The notes under the pieces are model-generated. The model saw only the letters and a list, made by a program, of their open reading frames with translations, ran no database searches and was not told the DNA's origin. Positions 1 through 9,138 of a stretch of 64,000 bases of DNA are shown one piece after another; the first letter of the stretch is position 1; each line of letters opens with the position of its first letter. Source of the stretch: Acidimicrobiia bacterium (GTDB lineage: Bacteria > Actinomycetota > Acidimicrobiia > IMCC26256 > PALSA-610); contig BPGH01000001.1 in the NCBI GenBank assembly GCA_026002935.1, positions 1,289,965 through 1,353,964 on the forward strand. The letters are read 5' to 3'. Both the position numbers and the translations under genes were made by a program.

Positions 1-103
1 TCGACCCCGCCAGGGTACCCCATGCGCGGCCCCGTCCTGCGCACCGGTCGCCCGCCGGCCGCGGGTGCGATGATCGGCGGGTGGCCGCGGGGCCCCCGGT
101 GCG
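1..103. other. Window edge, no confident gene
   Basis: No gene is recognised here. On the + strand the frame starting at base 3 stays open and stops with TGA at 105-107, which would overlap the GTG start of the next gene at 104. It could therefore be the tail of an upstream coding region cut by the window edge. The short peptide in this frame matches no family I know. Confidence 0.3.
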
Positions 104-346
104 GTGAGCGACGACGGCGTCGTCGAGGTGGAGGTGCGGGTCGTGCCCCGCGCCCGCCGCGACGAGGTCGCGGGCGAGCGGGCGGGCCGGCTGGTCGTCC
201 GCACCGGCGCGGCGCCCGTCGACGACGCGGCCAACGCGGCGGTGTGCCGCCTCCTCGCCTCCCACTTCGGGGTCCGCGAGCGCGACGTCGAGATCGTGCG
301 CGGCCGGCGGTCGCGCGACAAGACGGTGCGCGTCCGTCGGCGTTGA
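104..346 (+). CDS. DUF167 (YggU-like) family protein
   Basis: This small protein of 80 residues matches the DUF167/YggU family in length and pattern. It has an N-terminal beta strand (VEVEVRVVPRARRDEV), the central VVRTGAAPVDDAANAA segment, where the family usually has a P-x-x-G-x-A-N stretch, and the C-terminal DVEIVRGRRSRDKTVRV. The family's biochemical role is unknown. The GTG start at 104 would overlap a possible upstream stop codon. The gene ends nine bases before a tRNA gene on the other strand. In actinobacteria this family often lies near division genes, but nothing in the window shows that here. Confidence 0.8.
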   Translation: MSDDGVVEVEVRVVPRARRDEVAGERAGRLVVRTGAAPVDDAANAAVCRLLASHFGVRERDVEIVRGRRSRDKTVRVRRR

Positions 347-354
347 TGGAGGGG

Positions 355-426
355 CGCCCTCGGCAGGATTCGAACCTGCGCACATGGCTCCGGAGGCCAC
401 TGCTCTATCCCCTGAGCTACGAGGGC
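355..426 (-). tRNA. tRNA-Arg (anticodon CCG)
   Basis: The minus strand folds into a full cloverleaf. It has a 7-bp acceptor stem (GCCCTCG with CGAGGGC), a 4-bp D stem (GCTC/GAGC), a 5-bp anticodon stem (GTGGC/GCCAT, one G-T pair), the seven-base loop CTCCGGA, a 4-base variable loop and a 5-bp T stem (GCAGG/CCTGC) around TTCGAAT. The loop reads CCG, which decodes CGG (arginine). The discriminator base is G. CCA is not encoded, so it must be added after transcription. Confidence 0.95.
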
Positions 427-437
427 GGAGAGGGGCG

Positions 438-443
438 AGCGTA
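438..443 (-). promoter_or_regulatory. Candidate -10 element for tRNA-Arg
   Basis: The minus strand reads TACGCT eleven bases before the 5' end of the mature tRNA, which would put the transcription start about five bases upstream of it. No clear -35 is visible. The call rests only on hexamer and spacing. Confidence 0.35.
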
Positions 444-509
444 CCAACTGCCCGGGCGGCCGCCCGGTGCGTGCCGCGCCGCGGCCGCGGGGCGCCGGGC
501 GGGCGCGGG

Positions 510-1223
510 TCAGAGCATCCGCGCGAGGCGGCGGTTGAGCGCGTCGAGCGTCGAGCGGGCGGCCGCGTCGACCGGGCTCGCACCGGCGGCGAGGCCGTAG
601 TCGGTGTGCGGCGCGTCGCCGCCGTGGTCGAGCGCGACCGCGACGAGCACGCGTTCGTCGCCGGTGTCCTCGAGCGCCCGCGCGAACCGTGCGCGCGCGT
701 CGAGGCCCGCGCCGAGCCCGCGCACCGCGTCGATCGTGGCCTCGACGGCGCCGATCAGCCCCCGGGACGCCGCCGCGCGGCCGATGGTCCGCCGCCCCTC
801 GAGGATCAGGTGGACCTCGAGCTCGTCGGTGTCGGGGAACGCGAGGACCGCGAGGAGCCGGGGGCGGCGCTCGCCCGGGCCCGACGCGGGCCGGGCCTCC
901 TCGTCGACCTCCTCGGCGACCACCTCGGCGTCCGCGAGGTCGATGTCCGCGCCGCCGCCCCCACCGGGCGGCGTGGGCGCGTGCTCGCGCCAGCGCACGA
1001 CCTCGACGGCGACCGGCCGGTCCGAGTGGCGGGCCGCGATGCGCGACGCCGAGACGGGCACCGGCTGCTGCTCGGGGGTCTCGCCCGCGACGTGCAGCTG
1101 GATCAGCAGCACGTCGTCGCGCTCGTCGAACCCCGCGGCGCGCACGCCGGGGAGCTTGCGCAGCTCGAGCTCCAGGTCGTCCAGGGAGTTCACGTCGGTG
1201 GCCATCCGTTCCGCTGCGAGCAC
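510..1223 (-). CDS. Hypothetical protein, 237 aa
   Basis: I do not recognise this protein. It has no signal peptide or membrane segment. The N-terminal part (to about residue 85) and the C-terminal part (from about residue 120) look like two small alpha/beta domains joined by a glycine- and acid-rich linker at about 88-120. The N-terminal stretch LELRKLPGVRAAGF resembles an ACT- or heavy-metal-type ferredoxin-like strand-helix unit, which is only a guess. GTG at 1223 has AAGGAG upstream at long spacing; ATG at 1205 is an alternative start. It begins one base after the diguanylate cyclase stop and is probably co-transcribed with it. Confidence 0.6.
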   Translation of the reverse strand: MLAAERMATDVNSLDDLELELRKLPGVRAAGFDERDDVLLIQLHVAGETPEQQPVPVSASRIAARHSDRPVAVEVVRWREHAPTPPGGGGGADIDLADAEVVAEEVDEEARPASGPGERRPRLLAVLAFPDTDELEVHLILEGRRTIGRAAASRGLIGAVEATIDAVRGLGAGLDARARFARALEDTGDERVLVAVALDHGGDAPHTDYGLAAGASPVDAAARSTLDALNRRLARML

Positions 1224-1224
1224 C

Positions 1225-1986
1225 TCAGGCGTCGCGCTCCTTCGCTTCGTAGAGCCTCGTGTCGGCGAGCCGGACCAGCTCGTCGAACTCCGTCGCCTCG
1301 TCGGGGCACACCGCGAGGCCGAAGGAGAACCCCGGGCACGGCCGTTCGAACCCGGGTGCGTTGCGCACGCGGTCGAGCAGCGTGGGCACGAGGTCGGGCT
1401 CCGTGTCGGGCAGGATCATCGCGAACTCGTCGCCGCCGATGCGGGCGGCGTTGTCGCCGAAGCGCAGCGCGCGGCGGAAGCGCTCGCCGAGCTCGCGCAG
1501 CGTGGCGTCACCCGCCTGGTGGCCCTGGCGGTCGTTGATCTCCTTGAAGTGGTCGAGGTCGAGCATCACGAGCGTGAACGACCACCCGTAGCGGTTGCTG
1601 CGCGAGATCGCCATCTCGAGCAGGCGGTCGAAGCTGCGGCGGTCGTACAGGCCCGTGAGCGGGTCGTGCCAGGCGTCGTAGCGGAGCACGTCGAGCCGCA
1701 GCGCGAGCACGCACAGGGCGAGGATCAGGGACCGGTCGAAGCCGCCCTCGTCGAGGGCCGGCTGCGTGTAGAGGCCGGGGGGCGCGACCAGCAGCTCCTC
1801 GTCCTCGACGCGCAGCGGGCGGCGGCCCGCGCAGAACACCTGCCGCCCGAGACCGGGCTCGTCGACGACGACCGCGGCGTCGTCGAGCCCGAACTGCTCG
1901 ACGAGCGCGTCGAGCGCGCGGTACACGAGCGCGATCCCGGACTCCGTGCTCGCCACGCTCTGCGCGAGGTCGTCAGTCAACGGCAT
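1225..1986 (-). CDS. Diguanylate cyclase (GGDEF domain)
   Basis: This predicted soluble enzyme makes cyclic di-GMP from two GTP. The C-terminal GGDEF domain of about 160 residues starts at HDPLTGLYDRRSF and carries the intact active-site motif RIGGDEF. The product-inhibition I-site RxxD (RFGD) sits exactly five residues before GGDEF, so feedback inhibition is expected. The N-terminal 90 residues could be a GAF-like sensor but are not recognisable. ATG at 1986 gives 253 residues; the frame stays open further upstream, but that stretch has no conserved features. It is divergent from argS and appears to form an operon with the following hypothetical gene. Confidence 0.88.
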   Translation of the reverse strand: MPLTDDLAQSVASTESGIALVYRALDALVEQFGLDDAAVVVDEPGLGRQVFCAGRRPLRVEDEELLVAPPGLYTQPALDEGGFDRSLILALCVLALRLDVLRYDAWHDPLTGLYDRRSFDRLLEMAISRSNRYGWSFTLVMLDLDHFKEINDRQGHQAGDATLRELGERFRRALRFGDNAARIGGDEFAMILPDTEPDLVPTLLDRVRNAPGFERPCPGFSFGLAVCPDEATEFDELVRLADTRLYEAKERDA

Positions 1987-2249
1987 GCGCCGTCCCCCGA
2001 TCGCGCGGACCACGGGATCGTCCCCGCCGGCGTGCGCACCCGGGAGGATGGCCGCCAGGCCCCGCCCGAGACCTGCCCGCCGAGCCACCCCTTCCCTCCC
2101 TGGCACCCACCAGCGGCCCCCCACGCGGCGCGCTGCTCCATCGCCCACCCTTGCCAACACTCTTCGTACACAGAGGATAGCTGCGTGCGCGCGCCCTGTG
2201 AAAGACGACGGGCCCCGGGGTCCGACGTGTACCCTTCGCGGACCCGCCG
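1987..2249. promoter_or_regulatory. Divergent intergenic region, argS / diguanylate cyclase
   Basis: This 263-base gap separates divergent genes. It contains the only AT-richer patch nearby (about 2148-2200). TTGCCA at about 2144-2149 followed 17 bases later by AGGATA is a weak -35/-10 candidate on the + strand. TACCCT at 2230-2235 lies 14 bases before the argS ATG and would give a very short leader. The complementary strand of the AT-rich patch reads TATCCT, which could serve the diguanylate cyclase. None has a convincing partner element. Confidence 0.35.
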
Positions 2250-3944
2250 ATGATCGCCGACGACCTCCGCACCGCCATCCGGGAGGCCCTGCGTGCCGCC
2301 GGGCTGCCCGAGCCGCCCGGCGGGATCGTGCTGGACGTCCCCAAGCAGCGGGAGCACGGCGACTGGTCGACCCCCGCCGCCCTGGCGCTCGCGCGCGTGG
2401 CCGGCCGGCCGCCCCGCGAGATCGCACAGCGCCTGCAGGCCGAGCTCGAGGCGGCCGGCGTGCCCCACCTCGCCCGGGTCGAGGTCGCCGGCCCCGGCCA
2501 CCTGAACCTCCACCTCGCGCCGAGCTGGCTGCACGACGTGCTGCGCGCGGTCGTCGCCGCCGGGGAGCGCTACGGCACCGGCGACGCGCTCGCCGGGCAG
2601 CGCATCAACCTCGAGTTCGTCTCGGCGAACCCCACCGGCCCGCTGCACGCCGGCGGCGGGCGCTGGGCCGCGGTCGGCGACGCCATCGCGAACCTCCTCG
2701 CCGCGCAGGGCGCGCAGGTGCACCGGGAGTACTACCTCAACGACGCGGGCGCCCAGCTCGACCGGTTCCGCGACTCGCTGTACGCCCGCTACCGCGGCGA
2801 GGCGCCCCCCGAGGACGGCTACCACGGGCAGTACCTGGTCGAGATGGCGGCACGGCTGCGCGCGGAGCGCGGCGACGGGGTGACGCCGGACGAGGCCCTC
2901 GAGTGGGGGTACCGCCACGTCCTCGCCGGGCTCGAGCAGGACCTGGGGCGCATCGGCGTCCACTTCGACACCTGGTTCTCGGAGCGGACGCTCCACGAGC
3001 GCGGCGACGTCGCGGAGGTGCTCGCGCTGCTCGACGAGCGCGGCGTCACCTACGAGAAGGACGGCGCGAAGTGGTTCCGCGCCAGCGACTTCGGCGACCA
3101 ACGCGACCGGGTGCTCGTCAAGTCGGACGGCGCGACGACCTACCTGTGCAACGACATCGCGTACCACCGCGACAAGTTCGCCCGCGGCCACACGCACCTG
3201 ATCGACATCTGGGGCGCGGACCACCACGGCCAGGTCCGGTCCCTGCAGGCCGGCCTCGAGGCCCTCGGCTACCCGCCGGGCGAGCCCGAGGTCGTGCTCG
3301 GCCAGCTCGTGCGGCTCGTGCGCGGCGGCAAGGAGGTGCGCCTGTCGAAGCGCACGGGCGACATCATCGCCCTGGCCGACATCCTCGACGAGGTGGACGC
3401 CGACGTCACCCGGATGACGTTCCTGGCGCAGGGAATCGACTCCGCGCAGACCATCGACCTCGACGTCGTCACCGAGCAGTCGATGGAGAACCCCGTCTAC
3501 TACGTGCAGTACGCGCACGCCCGGATCGCGTCGATCGCGCGCCGGGCGCAGGAGGCGGGCGTCGCGCGGCGCCCGGTCACGCAGGTCGACCTCGGTCTGC
3601 TGGCGCACCCGCGCGAGGAGGAGCTGCTGCGGGCGCTCGCGGTCTACCCGGCCGTCGTCGCCGAGGCCGCGACGGCGCGGGCGCCGCAGAAGGTCACCAC
3701 CTGGGTGCGCGACTTCGCGCGGGCGTTCCACGGCTTCTACCGGGACTGCCGGGTGCTCACCGGCGACGACGCCCTGACGCAGGCGCGCCTGTGGCTGACC
3801 GAGGCGTGCCGCGTCGGCCTCGCGAACGCGCTCGGGATCCTCGGCGTCCACGCGCCCGAGGAGATGGCGCGCCTCGACCCGCAGGACGAGGACGCGCAGG
3901 GCCCGGCGCCGGCCCGCCCGGGGGCCGCCGGCGCCCCCGCATGA
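2250..3944 (+). CDS. argS: Arginyl-tRNA synthetase
   Basis: This class I aminoacyl-tRNA synthetase charges tRNA-Arg in the cytoplasm. At 564 residues it has the usual length. The N-terminal ArgRS-specific domain is followed by ANPTGPLHAGGGR, the HIGH-type signature with an unusual glycine-rich ending (most relatives have GHGR). The KMSKS loop is represented by LSKRTGD. MENPVYYVQYAHARI and the C-terminal DALR-type anticodon-binding region (FHGFYRDCRVL) are typical. Its stop overlaps the lysA start by four bases (ATGA), so the two are translationally coupled. This argS-lysA-hom-thrC order is conserved in actinobacteria. Confidence 0.95.
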   Translation: MIADDLRTAIREALRAAGLPEPPGGIVLDVPKQREHGDWSTPAALALARVAGRPPREIAQRLQAELEAAGVPHLARVEVAGPGHLNLHLAPSWLHDVLRAVVAAGERYGTGDALAGQRINLEFVSANPTGPLHAGGGRWAAVGDAIANLLAAQGAQVHREYYLNDAGAQLDRFRDSLYARYRGEAPPEDGYHGQYLVEMAARLRAERGDGVTPDEALEWGYRHVLAGLEQDLGRIGVHFDTWFSERTLHERGDVAEVLALLDERGVTYEKDGAKWFRASDFGDQRDRVLVKSDGATTYLCNDIAYHRDKFARGHTHLIDIWGADHHGQVRSLQAGLEALGYPPGEPEVVLGQLVRLVRGGKEVRLSKRTGDIIALADILDEVDADVTRMTFLAQGIDSAQTIDLDVVTEQSMENPVYYVQYAHARIASIARRAQEAGVARRPVTQVDLGLLAHPREEELLRALAVYPAVVAEAATARAPQKVTTWVRDFARAFHGFYRDCRVLTGDDALTQARLWLTEACRVGLANALGILGVHAPEEMARLDPQDEDAQGPAPARPGAAGAPA

Positions 3945-5248
3945 GCGCGTTCGACCTGTCGCTGCTGCCCCGCTCGGCGACCGTCGACGCCGCGGGCCGC
4001 TGCCACGTCGCCGGCGTCGCGCTCGACGGGCTCGCCGAACGCTTCGGCACGCCGCTGTACGTGTACGACGAGGGCGAGCTGCGCGCGCGCTGCCGGGAGT
4101 ACCGGGCCGCGTTCGGTGGCCCCGTCGCCTACGCCGGCAAGGCGTTCCTGTGCGGCGCCATGGCGCGCCTCGTCGCCGACGAGGGCCTCGGCATCGACGT
4201 CGCGACCGGCGGCGAGCTGCACGTCGCGCTGCACGCCGGGTTCCCCCCCTCGCGCATCACGTTCCACGGCAACAACAAGTCGGACGAGGAGCTGCGCCGC
4301 GCGTTCGAGGCCGGGGTCGGCCGCATCGTCGCGGACAGCTTCGACGAGCTCGACCGCGTCGAACGCCTGGCGGGACGGTCGGGGCGCGCGCCCGCCGTGA
4401 TGATCCGGGTGACGCCCGGGGTCGCGGTCGACACGCACGAGTACATCGCGACGGGGGTCGAGGACTCGAAGTTCGGGTTCGGGCTCGCGAACGGCGAGGC
4501 GCTCGCGGCGGTGCGCCGCGTCGTCGCGCACCACGCGGTGCCCTTCGCCGGGATCCACTGCCACATCGGGTCGCAGATCGACCGGCTCGACGCGTTCACC
4601 CGCGCGGTGGAGAAGATGGTCGGCTTCGTGCACGCGGTCGAGTCCGAGACCGGCGCGCTCGTCGACGAGGTGAACGTGGGCGGCGGCCTCGGCGTCCGGT
4701 ACCTGCCGGAGGACTCCCCGCCGTCGATCGCACGGTACGGCGCCGTCGTGCACGAGGCGTTCGAGAAGGCGATCGCCGCGGCGGGCGTGCGCTCGCGGCC
4801 GCGCGTCGGGTGCGAGCCGGGGCGGTCGATCGCCGCGCCCGCCGGGCTGACCCTGTACCGCGTCGGGACGATCAAGCACATCCCGTCGGTGCGCACCTAC
4901 GTCGCGGTCGACGGCGGGATGAGCGACAACCTCCGTCCGGTCACCTACGGCGCGCGCTACGAGGCCTTCCTCCCGGCGCGGGCGGCCGCAGAGCGGCCGC
5001 TCGTCGCGACGATCGCCGGCAAGCACTGCGAGCAGGGCGACCTGCTCGTCCGCGACGCGCGGCTGCCCGCCGACGTCGCGAACGGCGACGTGCTCGCGAT
5101 CCCGGTGACCGGCGCGTACGCGTACGCGATGGCCTCGAACTACAACAAGGTCCCGAGGCCCGCGGTCGTCTTCGTCCGCGACGGCACCGCCCGCGTCGTC
5201 GTCCGCCGGGAGACCGACGACGACCTCGTCCGTCTCGACCTGGCCTGA
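3941..5248 (+). CDS. lysA: Diaminopimelate decarboxylase
   Basis: This PLP enzyme makes L-lysine from meso-diaminopimelate, the last step of lysine synthesis. The 435-residue protein has the alanine-racemase-fold barrel with the PLP lysine in YAGKAF (K67), the HGNNKS segment, HCHIGSQI and the phosphate-binding region. The C-terminal domain has CEPGRSI and CEQGD, where the cysteine and glutamate complete the active site across the dimer. The ATG at 3941 overlaps the argS stop. It is followed 44 bases later by hom, so lysine and threonine branches of the aspartate pathway are adjacent. Confidence 0.95.
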   Translation: MSAFDLSLLPRSATVDAAGRCHVAGVALDGLAERFGTPLYVYDEGELRARCREYRAAFGGPVAYAGKAFLCGAMARLVADEGLGIDVATGGELHVALHAGFPPSRITFHGNNKSDEELRRAFEAGVGRIVADSFDELDRVERLAGRSGRAPAVMIRVTPGVAVDTHEYIATGVEDSKFGFGLANGEALAAVRRVVAHHAVPFAGIHCHIGSQIDRLDAFTRAVEKMVGFVHAVESETGALVDEVNVGGGLGVRYLPEDSPPSIARYGAVVHEAFEKAIAAAGVRSRPRVGCEPGRSIAAPAGLTLYRVGTIKHIPSVRTYVAVDGGMSDNLRPVTYGARYEAFLPARAAAERPLVATIAGKHCEQGDLLVRDARLPADVANGDVLAIPVTGAYAYAMASNYNKVPRPAVVFVRDGTARVVVRRETDDDLVRLDLA

Positions 5249-5292
5249 GCGACGGTTCCGGCCGGGTGGCGCCATCCGCGAGACTGGTGGCC

Positions 5293-6579
5293 ATGGACGC
5301 GGTGCGGGTCGGGATCCTGGGGTGCGGGAACGTCGGGGCCGCGCTCGTGCGCCTGCTGGGCGTCAACCGCGACCTGATCGCGCGCCGGGCCGGCGTCGAG
5401 CTGGCGGTCGCGCGCGTCGCGGTGCACAACCTGGCGAAGGAGCGCGACGTCGAGCTCGCGCCGGGGGTGCTGACCCACGACGCGCAGGCGGTCGTCGACG
5501 ACCCGGAGGTCGACGTGGTCGTCGAGGTCATCGGCGGCGTCGAGCCGGCCCGCTCGCTCATCCTCTCCGCGCTGAAGGCCGGCAAGCCGGTCGTCACGGC
5601 GAACAAGGAGCTGCTGGCCAACTTCGGCCAGGAGCTGTTCGAGGCCGCCGAGGCGGCCGGGGTCGACCTGTTGTTCGAGGCGTCGGTCGCGGGCGGGATC
5701 CCGCTCATGCGGCCGCTGCGCGAGTCGCTCGCGGGCGAGCGGATCACGCGGGTGACGGGGATCGTCAACGGCACCACCAACTACGTGCTCACCCGCATGA
5801 CCGAGGAGGGATCCTCGTTCGCCGAGGCGCTCGCCGAGGCCCAGCGCCTCGGGTACGCCGAGCGCGACCCGACCGCCGACGTCGAGGGGTTCGACGCGGC
5901 GGCGAAGGCGGCGATCATCGCCTCGATCGCCTGGGGCGCGCGGGTCGTCGCGGGCGACGTGTACCGCGAGGGCATCACGGCGGTGACGGGGGACGACATC
6001 GCGGCCGCCCGCGAGCTCGGCTACGTGGTGAAGCTGCTCGCCGTCGCGGAGGAGCACGACGGGCGCGTCGGCGTGCGCGTCCACCCGGCCATGGTCCCGG
6101 CCGACCACCCGCTCGCGAGCGTGCGGGGCTCCTACAACGCGGTCTTCATCGAGGGCGAGGCCGTCGGGCAGCTCATGCTGCTCGGGCGCGGCGCGGGCGG
6201 CGGCCCCACCGCGAGCGCGGTGCTCGGCGACCTCGTCGACGCGGCGAGGAACGTCCGGTCCGGGTCGCGGGGCGCGACGATCGGGACCCTCGAGCGCGTC
6301 CCGATCCGGCCGATCGACGAGACGGCGTCGCAGTTCTACGTGTCGCTCGACGCCGCCGACCGCCCCGGTGTGCTCGCGACGATCGCCGGGGTGTTCGGCC
6401 GGCACGAGGTCTCGATCCAGTCGATGCAGCAGAAGGGCGAGGGCGAGCAGGCGCGCCTCATCTTCGTGACCCACCTGGCGCGGGAGGCCGCGATGGCGGC
6501 CACGATCCACGACGTGCGCGGGCTCGACGTCGTGCGGCGGGTCGGCTCGGTGCTGCGCGTCGTCGGCGGCGAGGAGTGA
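5293..6579 (+). CDS. hom: Homoserine dehydrogenase with ACT domain
   Basis: This enzyme reduces aspartate semialdehyde to homoserine, the branch point to threonine and methionine. The order is an N-terminal NAD(P)-binding fold ([13 protein letters not shown]), a catalytic core with [30 protein letters not shown] and [12 protein letters not shown], and a C-terminal ACT domain (about 345-428, starting at [15 protein letters not shown]) expected to bind threonine for feedback inhibition. It has 428 residues. The stop overlaps a possible thrC start, so hom and thrC are translationally coupled. Confidence 0.95.
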   Translation: MDAVRVGILGCGNVGAALVRLLGVNRDLIARRAGVELAVARVAVHNLAKERDVELAPGVLTHDAQAVVDDPEVDVVVEVIGGVEPARSLILSALKAGKPVVTANKELLANFGQELFEAAEAAGVDLLFEASVAGGIPLMRPLRESLAGERITRVTGIVNGTTNYVLTRMTEEGSSFAEALAEAQRLGYAERDPTADVEGFDAAAKAAIIASIAWGARVVAGDVYREGITAVTGDDIAAARELGYVVKLLAVAEEHDGRVGVRVHPAMVPADHPLASVRGSYNAVFIEGEAVGQLMLLGRGAGGGPTASAVLGDLVDAARNVRSGSRGATIGTLERVPIRPIDETASQFYVSLDAADRPGVLATIAGVFGRHEVSIQSMQQKGEGEQARLIFVTHLAREAAMAATIHDVRGLDVVRRVGSVLRVVGGEE

Positions 6580-6581
6580 CC

Positions 6582-7631
6582 GTGGCCTGGCGGGGCGTCA
6601 TCGAGGCGTACCGGGACCGGCTGCCGGTCACCGAGCGGACGCCGGTCGTTTCGCTGCTCGAGGGCAACACGCCGCTCGTCGACGCCCCCCGCCTCTCCGA
6701 CCGGGTCGGTGCGCAGGTGTACCTCAAGGTGGAGGGGGCGAACCCGACCGGGTCCTTCAAGGACCGGGGCATGACGGTCGCGATCTCCAAGGCCGCCGAG
6801 GAGGGCGCGAAGGTCGTCGTGTGCGCGTCGACCGGCAACACCTCGGCGTCCGCGGCCGCGTACGCGGCGCGCGCGGGCATGCTCGCCGCGGTGCTGATCC
6901 CCGAGGGGCACGTCGCGCTCGGCAAGCTCGCCCAGGCGCTGATCCACGGCGCCCGGGTCGTGCAGGTCCGCGGCAGCTTCGACGACGCGCTGCGGCTCGT
7001 GCGCGACCTCGGCGACCGCGGCGGTGTCACCGTCGTCAACTCCGTCAACCCCTACCGGATCGAGGGCCAGAAGACGGCCGCGTTCGAGGTGTGCGACGCG
7101 CTCGGCGCGGCCCCCGACGTCCACTGCATCCCGGTCGGCAACGCCGGGAACATCACGGCCTACTGGAAGGGCTACACCGAGTACGCGCGCGACGGCGTCG
7201 TCCGCGGGCGGCCGCGGATGCTGGGCTGGCAGGCGGCCGGCGCGGCGCCGCTCGTCGCGGGCGAGCCGGTCGCGCACCCCGAGACCATCGCGACGGCGAT
7301 CCGGATCGGCAACCCCGCCTCCTGGGAGGGCGCGATCGCGGCGCGCGACGAGTCGGGCGGCGCGATCGGGTCGGTCACCGACGACGAGATCCTCGACGCC
7401 TACAAGCTGCTGGCGTCGCTCGAGGGCGTGTTCGTCGAGCCGGCCTCGGCCGCCGCGGTGGCGGGCCTGCTGAAGGCCGCGCTCAACGGGCTCGTGGAAC
7501 GGGACGAGACAGTGGTGTGCACCGTCACGGGCCACGGCCTGAAGGACCCGAACCGGGCGATCGCCCAGATCCAGGCGCGGCCCGCGGTCGACGCGACCCC
7601 CGAGGCCGTGGTGGAGGAGCTCGGGTTGTGA
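6582..7631 (+). CDS. thrC: Threonine synthase
   Basis: This PLP enzyme converts O-phosphohomoserine to threonine. The 349-residue length and [11 protein letters not shown] motif (PLP lysine K60) place it with the short bacterial/actinobacterial threonine synthases. [18 protein letters not shown] and the glycine-rich [14 protein letters not shown] bind the cofactor and its phosphate. I chose GTG at 6582 because GAGGAG ends five bases before it; an in-frame GTG at 6576, overlapping the hom stop, is possible. No thrB of the usual GHMP type follows; see the ApgM-family gene at 10353. Confidence 0.95.
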   Translation: MAWRGVIEAYRDRLPVTERTPVVSLLEGNTPLVDAPRLSDRVGAQVYLKVEGANPTGSFKDRGMTVAISKAAEEGAKVVVCASTGNTSASAAAYAARAGMLAAVLIPEGHVALGKLAQALIHGARVVQVRGSFDDALRLVRDLGDRGGVTVVNSVNPYRIEGQKTAAFEVCDALGAAPDVHCIPVGNAGNITAYWKGYTEYARDGVVRGRPRMLGWQAAGAAPLVAGEPVAHPETIATAIRIGNPASWEGAIAARDESGGAIGSVTDDEILDAYKLLASLEGVFVEPASAAAVAGLLKAALNGLVERDETVVCTVTGHGLKDPNRAIAQIQARPAVDATPEAVVEELGL

Positions 7632-8263
7632 CCCGCCGGCGGATCGTCGGCACCCTCTGCGCGGCCGCGCTCGTCGCCGCCGGCTCGGCGGCCGCGGTCG
7701 TCGTCACCCGCGACGGCGGCGCGGCGGCGGGCGACGACCCGGTGCTCGCCGCGCCGCCGACCACCCGGGCCCCGGCCACGACCGCCCGGGCGACCACGAC
7801 GCTCCCGCCGCTGCCCGTGCCGGAGCCGCCGCCGGCCGACCCCTACGAGGACGTGCCGGTCGTGCCGGTCGGCACCATCTCGATCCCGGCGATCGGCCTC
7901 ACCCACACGGTCTACGAGGGCGTGTGGCTCACCGTGATCAACGTCGGGCCCGGCCACTGGCCCGGCTCGGCCCGGCCGGGGGAGCGGGGCAACACCGTGT
8001 TCGCGGGGCACCGCACCACCTACAGCCGGCCGTTCCACGACCTCGACCGGCTCGTGCCGGGCGACCAGGTGCTGTTCGACGTGGGCGACCGCACCGAGGT
8101 CTACGAGGTGCGCGAGACGATCGTCGTCGAGCCGACCGACCTCTGGGTGGTCGACCAGACCCAGGAGCGGACGTTCACGCTGATCGCCTGCCACCCGAAG
8201 GGCAGCGCCGCCCAGCGGATCGTGGTGAAGGGCGACCACGTCGCCACCGTCCCGAAGCCCTGA
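7628..8263 (+). CDS. Sortase family transpeptidase (class E-like)
   Basis: This is a membrane-anchored cysteine transpeptidase. Residues about 5-25 form an N-terminal transmembrane signal anchor, followed by a Thr/Pro-rich linker (about 40-75) and the sortase barrel. The catalytic set is visible: His128 in [11 protein letters not shown], Cys188 in LIACHP and Arg197 in AQRIVV. The GTG start overlaps the thrC stop by four bases. No LPXTG- or LAXTG-type substrate was noticed in the window, so its targets are elsewhere. Class E is my best guess from size and motif spacing. Confidence 0.85.
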   Translation: MTRRRIVGTLCAAALVAAGSAAAVVVTRDGGAAAGDDPVLAAPPTTRAPATTARATTTLPPLPVPEPPPADPYEDVPVVPVGTISIPAIGLTHTVYEGVWLTVINVGPGHWPGSARPGERGNTVFAGHRTTYSRPFHDLDRLVPGDQVLFDVGDRTEVYEVRETIVVEPTDLWVVDQTQERTFTLIACHPKGSAAQRIVVKGDHVATVPKP

Positions 8264-8277
8264 GCGTCCTGTGGGCG

Positions 8278-8283
8278 TAGGCT
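8278..8283 (+). promoter_or_regulatory. Candidate -10 of the SDR gene at 8314
   Basis: TAGGCT lies 30 bases before the ATG, leaving a leader of about 24 bases that contains a strong ribosome-binding site (GGGGGAGG at about 8300). No clear -35 is seen. Confidence 0.4.
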
Positions 8284-8313
8284 CGGGACCCCGGCCGCAG
8301 GGGGAGGTGGGCC

Positions 8314-9138
8314 ATGGGCCGTCCGCTCGCGTTGGTCACCGGCGCGTCGACCGGGATCGGCGAACAGCTCGCGCGCGTGCTCGCCGAGCGCGGGCACGAC
8401 CTGGTGCTCGTCGCGCGTGACCGCGCCCGGCTCGAGGCGCTCGCGAAGGAGCTCGGCGAGGCGCGCGGCGCCACCTGCGAGGTGCTGCCCGCCGACCTCA
8501 CCGACCCCGGGCAGCTCGCCGCGGTGGAGGCGCGCGCGGGCGCTGTCGACGTCCTCGTCAACAACGCGGGCTTCGGGACGTACGGGCCGTTCGTCGAGCT
8601 CGACGTCGACGGGGAGGACCGCGAGGTCCGCCTCAACGTGATCGCCGTCGTGCGCCTGACGCACGCGGCGGCCCGCGCGATGGTCGGGCGGGGCCGCGGC
8701 GGCATCCTGAACGTCGCGTCCCTCGCCGCGTTCCAGCCGACCCCGTACGACGCGACCTACGGCGCCACGAAGGCGTTCGTGTTCTCGTTCACGCAGGCCA
8801 TCCACGAGGAGCTGCGCGGCACCGGCGTGGCGGTCACGGTGCTGTGCCCGGGCTTCACGCGCACCGAGTTCCAGGCGCGCGCGGGGGTCGGCACGGACCC
8901 GGTCCCGTCGTTCATGTGGCAGGAGGCGGACGAGGTGGCGCGCGCGGGGCTCGACGGGCTCGCGAAGAACCGCGCGGTGGTCATCCCGGGCGTGCTCAAC
9001 CGTGTGGTCGGCAACGTCTCGCTCGTCACGCCCGGCGCGCTCACGCGCCGGGTCGTGTCGGTCGTCGCGCGCCGCCAGCGCGACGCGGCTCAGGCCGGGT
9101 CGAGCCGCGACACCGAACCGCGGCGCGACAGCACGTAG
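8314..9138 (+). CDS. Short-chain dehydrogenase/reductase
   Basis: This predicted NAD(P)-dependent oxidoreductase has a Rossmann fold. It carries TGASTGIG for cofactor binding, NNAGFGTYG, the catalytic Ser in NVASLAAF and YGATK as the Tyr-x-x-x-Lys pair. It resembles the DltE/YqjQ-like SDRs that act on acyl or ketone substrates, but the substrate cannot be read from sequence. A strong ribosome-binding site precedes the ATG. The 3' end overlaps the convergent sugar-dehydrogenase gene by 49 bases, and the last 20 residues look like non-conserved extension. Confidence 0.85.
   Translation: MGRPLALVTGASTGIGEQLARVLAERGHDLVLVARDRARLEALAKELGEARGATCEVLPADLTDPGQLAAVEARAGAVDVLVNNAGFGTYGPFVELDVDGEDREVRLNVIAVVRLTHAAARAMVGRGRGGILNVASLAAFQPTPYDATYGATKAFVFSFTQAIHEELRGTGVAVTVLCPGFTRTEFQARAGVGTDPVPSFMWQEADEVARAGLDGLAKNRAVVIPGVLNRVVGNVSLVTPGALTRRVVSVVARRQRDAAQAGSSRDTEPRRDST

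Noticed and set aside
22-600. Open frame spanning the tRNA-Arg region
   Set aside because: It reads antisense through the tRNA and gives the well-known spurious peptide RQDSNLRTW; no family match.
1977-3851. Long minus-strand open frame opposite argS (624 codons)
   Set aside because: High GC keeps antisense frames open; composition is Arg/Val/Asp/His-rich shadow sequence and argS is certain.
1946-3940. Upstream in-frame extension of lysA
   Set aside because: It runs through argS in another frame and is composed of shadow sequence; the ATG at 3941 gives a normal lysA.
3737-5275. Long minus-strand frame opposite lysA
   Set aside because: Shadow of lysA with no conserved motif.
5280-5285. GAGACT seven bases before hom, also at 48258-48263 six bases before the cyclase gene
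   Set aside because: Position fits a -10 but the hexamer lacks the TA; two cases are too few to call a variant element.
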